A DNA stretch of 64,000 bases. It comes from Undaria pinnatifida. Its lineage: Eukaryota; Sar; Phaeophyceae; Laminariales; Alariaceae. A program made the position numbers and the translations under genes. The notes beneath the pieces are model-generated. The model saw nothing but the letters and a program-made list of their open reading frames with translations, ran no database searches and was not told where the DNA came from. This document shows, piece by piece, positions 62,397-64,000 of the stretch. The first letter of the stretch is position 1. Every line of letters starts with the position of its first letter. The stretch is from contig JABAKD010000011.1 in assembly GCA_012845835.1 (NCBI GenBank), positions 498,501-562,500 on the forward strand, read 5' to 3'.

Positions 62397-62631
62397 GTGG
62401 GCTAACAAGGGCAATTATCGCGGGAGCCAAGATTTGTACGATGCAAGACACGTTTGTATCCTGCTGTTAGACGTTGCAGTGTTGTTGTTGTTCTCACATT
62501 AACTCGCATAGTATTAGGCACTGCCAGGTGATAAATAGTGCAGGCGCGACGTTTATCAGGTAAATTCCATGCTCTCTGTCGTTATCGTTGAAGGTTGAAG
62601 GCATTGGAGTCACTTCCACTTCGGGAGAGAC

Positions 62632-62705
62632 GATTGTAAAATTGTAAAATTGTACCTTAAGTGTTGTAAAATTGTACCTTAACTGTTGTACAATTGTGCC
62701 TTAAC
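62632..62705 (+). repeat. TTGTAAAATTGTACCTTAA tandem repeat
   Basis: Three to four short copies of ttgtaaaattgtaccttaa-like units. Confidence 0.8.
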
Positions 62706-63115
62706 ATTAGTGTCATGTCGCGGTATATAGGTTGTAGTAGGGCTCGCCCTGCACGGGGGGTGGTGTGGTATAGTACCCGAGCAGCATGACCGCCTTATCG
62801 GGGGAAGCCGCCTTAATCAGGCCAGGCAGTGAGTGCAATTCCCGATTAATAGTCTCTCCAAGCGATTTTGACCGCCTTATATAGGGATATCGCATTACTA
62901 GCCCTTACTCAGACCGCCTTATATAGGGATATCGCATTACTAGCCCTCACTCAGACCGCCTTATCGGGGGACCCACGTCTGTAGGGCATTCTCCGTATCA
63001 ATCTTGGCGTTGGTTGGAGGACACTATCAGGCTCTAGACAGCAACAAATGACCGCCTTATGTCGGGATACCGCCTCACTCAGACCTCCTTGTTGGGTGAC
63101 CCCTACTGGACCATC
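62705..63115 (-). repeat. AAGGCGG-family repeat, reverse copy with internal duplication
   Basis: Read on the minus strand it carries aaggcggtc, tatcccgacataaggcggtc and a tactataccacaccacc tail as at 33640-33860. The block gaccgccttatatagggata and tcgcattactagccc is duplicated in tandem at 62869 and 62912. Confidence 0.75.
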
Positions 63116-63122
63116 GCACAAC

Positions 63123-63124
<2 letters not shown>

Positions 63125-63158
<34 letters not shown>
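63125..63158 (+). repeat. PolyG tract
   Basis: About 31 G in a row, the counterpart of the polyC tract before exon 39. Confidence 0.9.
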
Positions 63159-63941
63159 GGGATATACGTATATGGGTGGTGGGTGAAATTTACTTCATTC
63201 ATATGCACCTGGTACTGTTTCAAGGATTTGTATTAATTAACTCAATCTCACCACCACCACCTATTATAAATAATATATATATATATATATGTCGCCTCCC
63301 CCGCAGGTGGAAGTATTAATCAACGTCTTGAATAATTATAGTGCGAATCAATCGAGAACTCCACCCCCACACTAACACCTATGACCTGTGGGAAGAAAGG
63401 TACCGCAGCGCATCCTAACCACTATCAGATAAATTGAGCCCTTTACTCGTGTGTGTCTCTGATAGTTCAGGGCGGGATAGTTTGACGCCCAATGAAACTC
63501 AACAACATCCAAGTACCGCTCACGTCGAGGTATAAATGTAGGTATGACATTCGTCACGACGAATATTAGTCGAATGAATTGTTGAACGATATTGTTTCGT
63601 TGTTATGTACACCTCTGATCGAGTGTACTGCTCCTTGACCGCAATAATGATACTCTTGGACTAACTGCTTACAATGAGAACGTTTCAACGGTCTCCCGAG
63701 CCACATAATCTGAATAAAAACGCCTGCGTACATAATTATATCTCGTAACAAACGACAGAATATTCTTGGTCCGGCTCCCTAACTCGAATAATATTTTCCC
63801 TTCATGATGTCCCTTATGCTGTTTTAGTGCACGCCGATGCCTTTTAATGGGGACGTTTATGAGCCCCCTTGTGTTGTGTTCTTACACAACGATTATACCT
63901 ATATTCCCAGCTTAAGCGTAGCAATAACCCCAGCCTAAACC

Positions 63942-64000
63942 TGCAGATAAAAGAAACCCGTTGTCAAGAACATGGGCAAGGACCCGAGCTCCGTATATCG
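63942..64000 (+). pseudogene. Copy, probably decayed, of the next dynein exon (GQANxWxKNM region)
   Basis: After cctgcag, one frame reads KKPVVKNMGKDPSSVY, which aligns with the family's NxWIKNMExANxLxV. The expected GQANKW start is missing, the spacing from the AG is two bases short, and a TAA stands in frame near the start. Either this is a dead copy with the living exon beyond the window, or the exon uses a non-obvious acceptor. Confidence 0.5.

Overview
The window is a single piece of a very large, intron-rich nuclear gene of a eukaryote that builds cilia or flagella. I can thread 41 exons on the + strand (1430-62396) that join, with no stop codon and with matching splice phases throughout, into 1,877 residues of an axonemal dynein heavy chain. 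The closest family pattern I can recognise is the single-headed inner-arm group (DNAH3/7/12-like). The gene is open at both ends: it enters in the linker domain and leaves in AAA5. Coding sequence is 5,631 nt, about 9% of the window, and introns average about 1.4 kb. The standard code is used (no TAA, TAG or TGA inside the exons), which argues against a ciliate. The long introns, unusual donors and abundant simple repeats suggest an alga or protist (stramenopile, haptophyte or alveolate type), but the species cannot be fixed from this sequence.

Layout: 1-10000 holds linker exons 1-6. 10014-14444 holds AAA1 (Walker A, Walker B and sensor region). 16356-22901 holds the AAA1/AAA2 boundary and AAA2. 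25408-32486 holds the AAA2/AAA3 boundary and AAA3. 35015-39790 holds late AAA3 and the approach to AAA4. 41687-48804 holds AAA4. 49888-56003 holds the stalk with the microtubule-binding domain. 58622-62396 holds AAA5. No second gene is convincingly present on either strand.

The striking feature is in the introns. Most exons are accompanied by one to three decayed partial copies of themselves, each normally carrying the adjacent splice-site sequence and lying a few hundred bases to about 1.5 kb away in the flanking intron. These copies have stops, frameshifts and broken splice sites, so each cluster has one living exon and several dead ones. The first and last ~130 bases of the window hold such dead copies of exons whose living versions must lie outside. 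The introns also hold several dispersed families: a MITE-like element with terminal inverted repeats, an element carrying an ACTCGCGCGAGT palindrome whose 3' end runs into different microsatellites, and at least five others. Large tandem arrays are also present, including a head-to-head pentanucleotide array of about 750 bp, a 17-bp array of about 1.07 kb and a 9-bp array of about 1 kb. Eight of the 41 introns begin with GC rather than GT.
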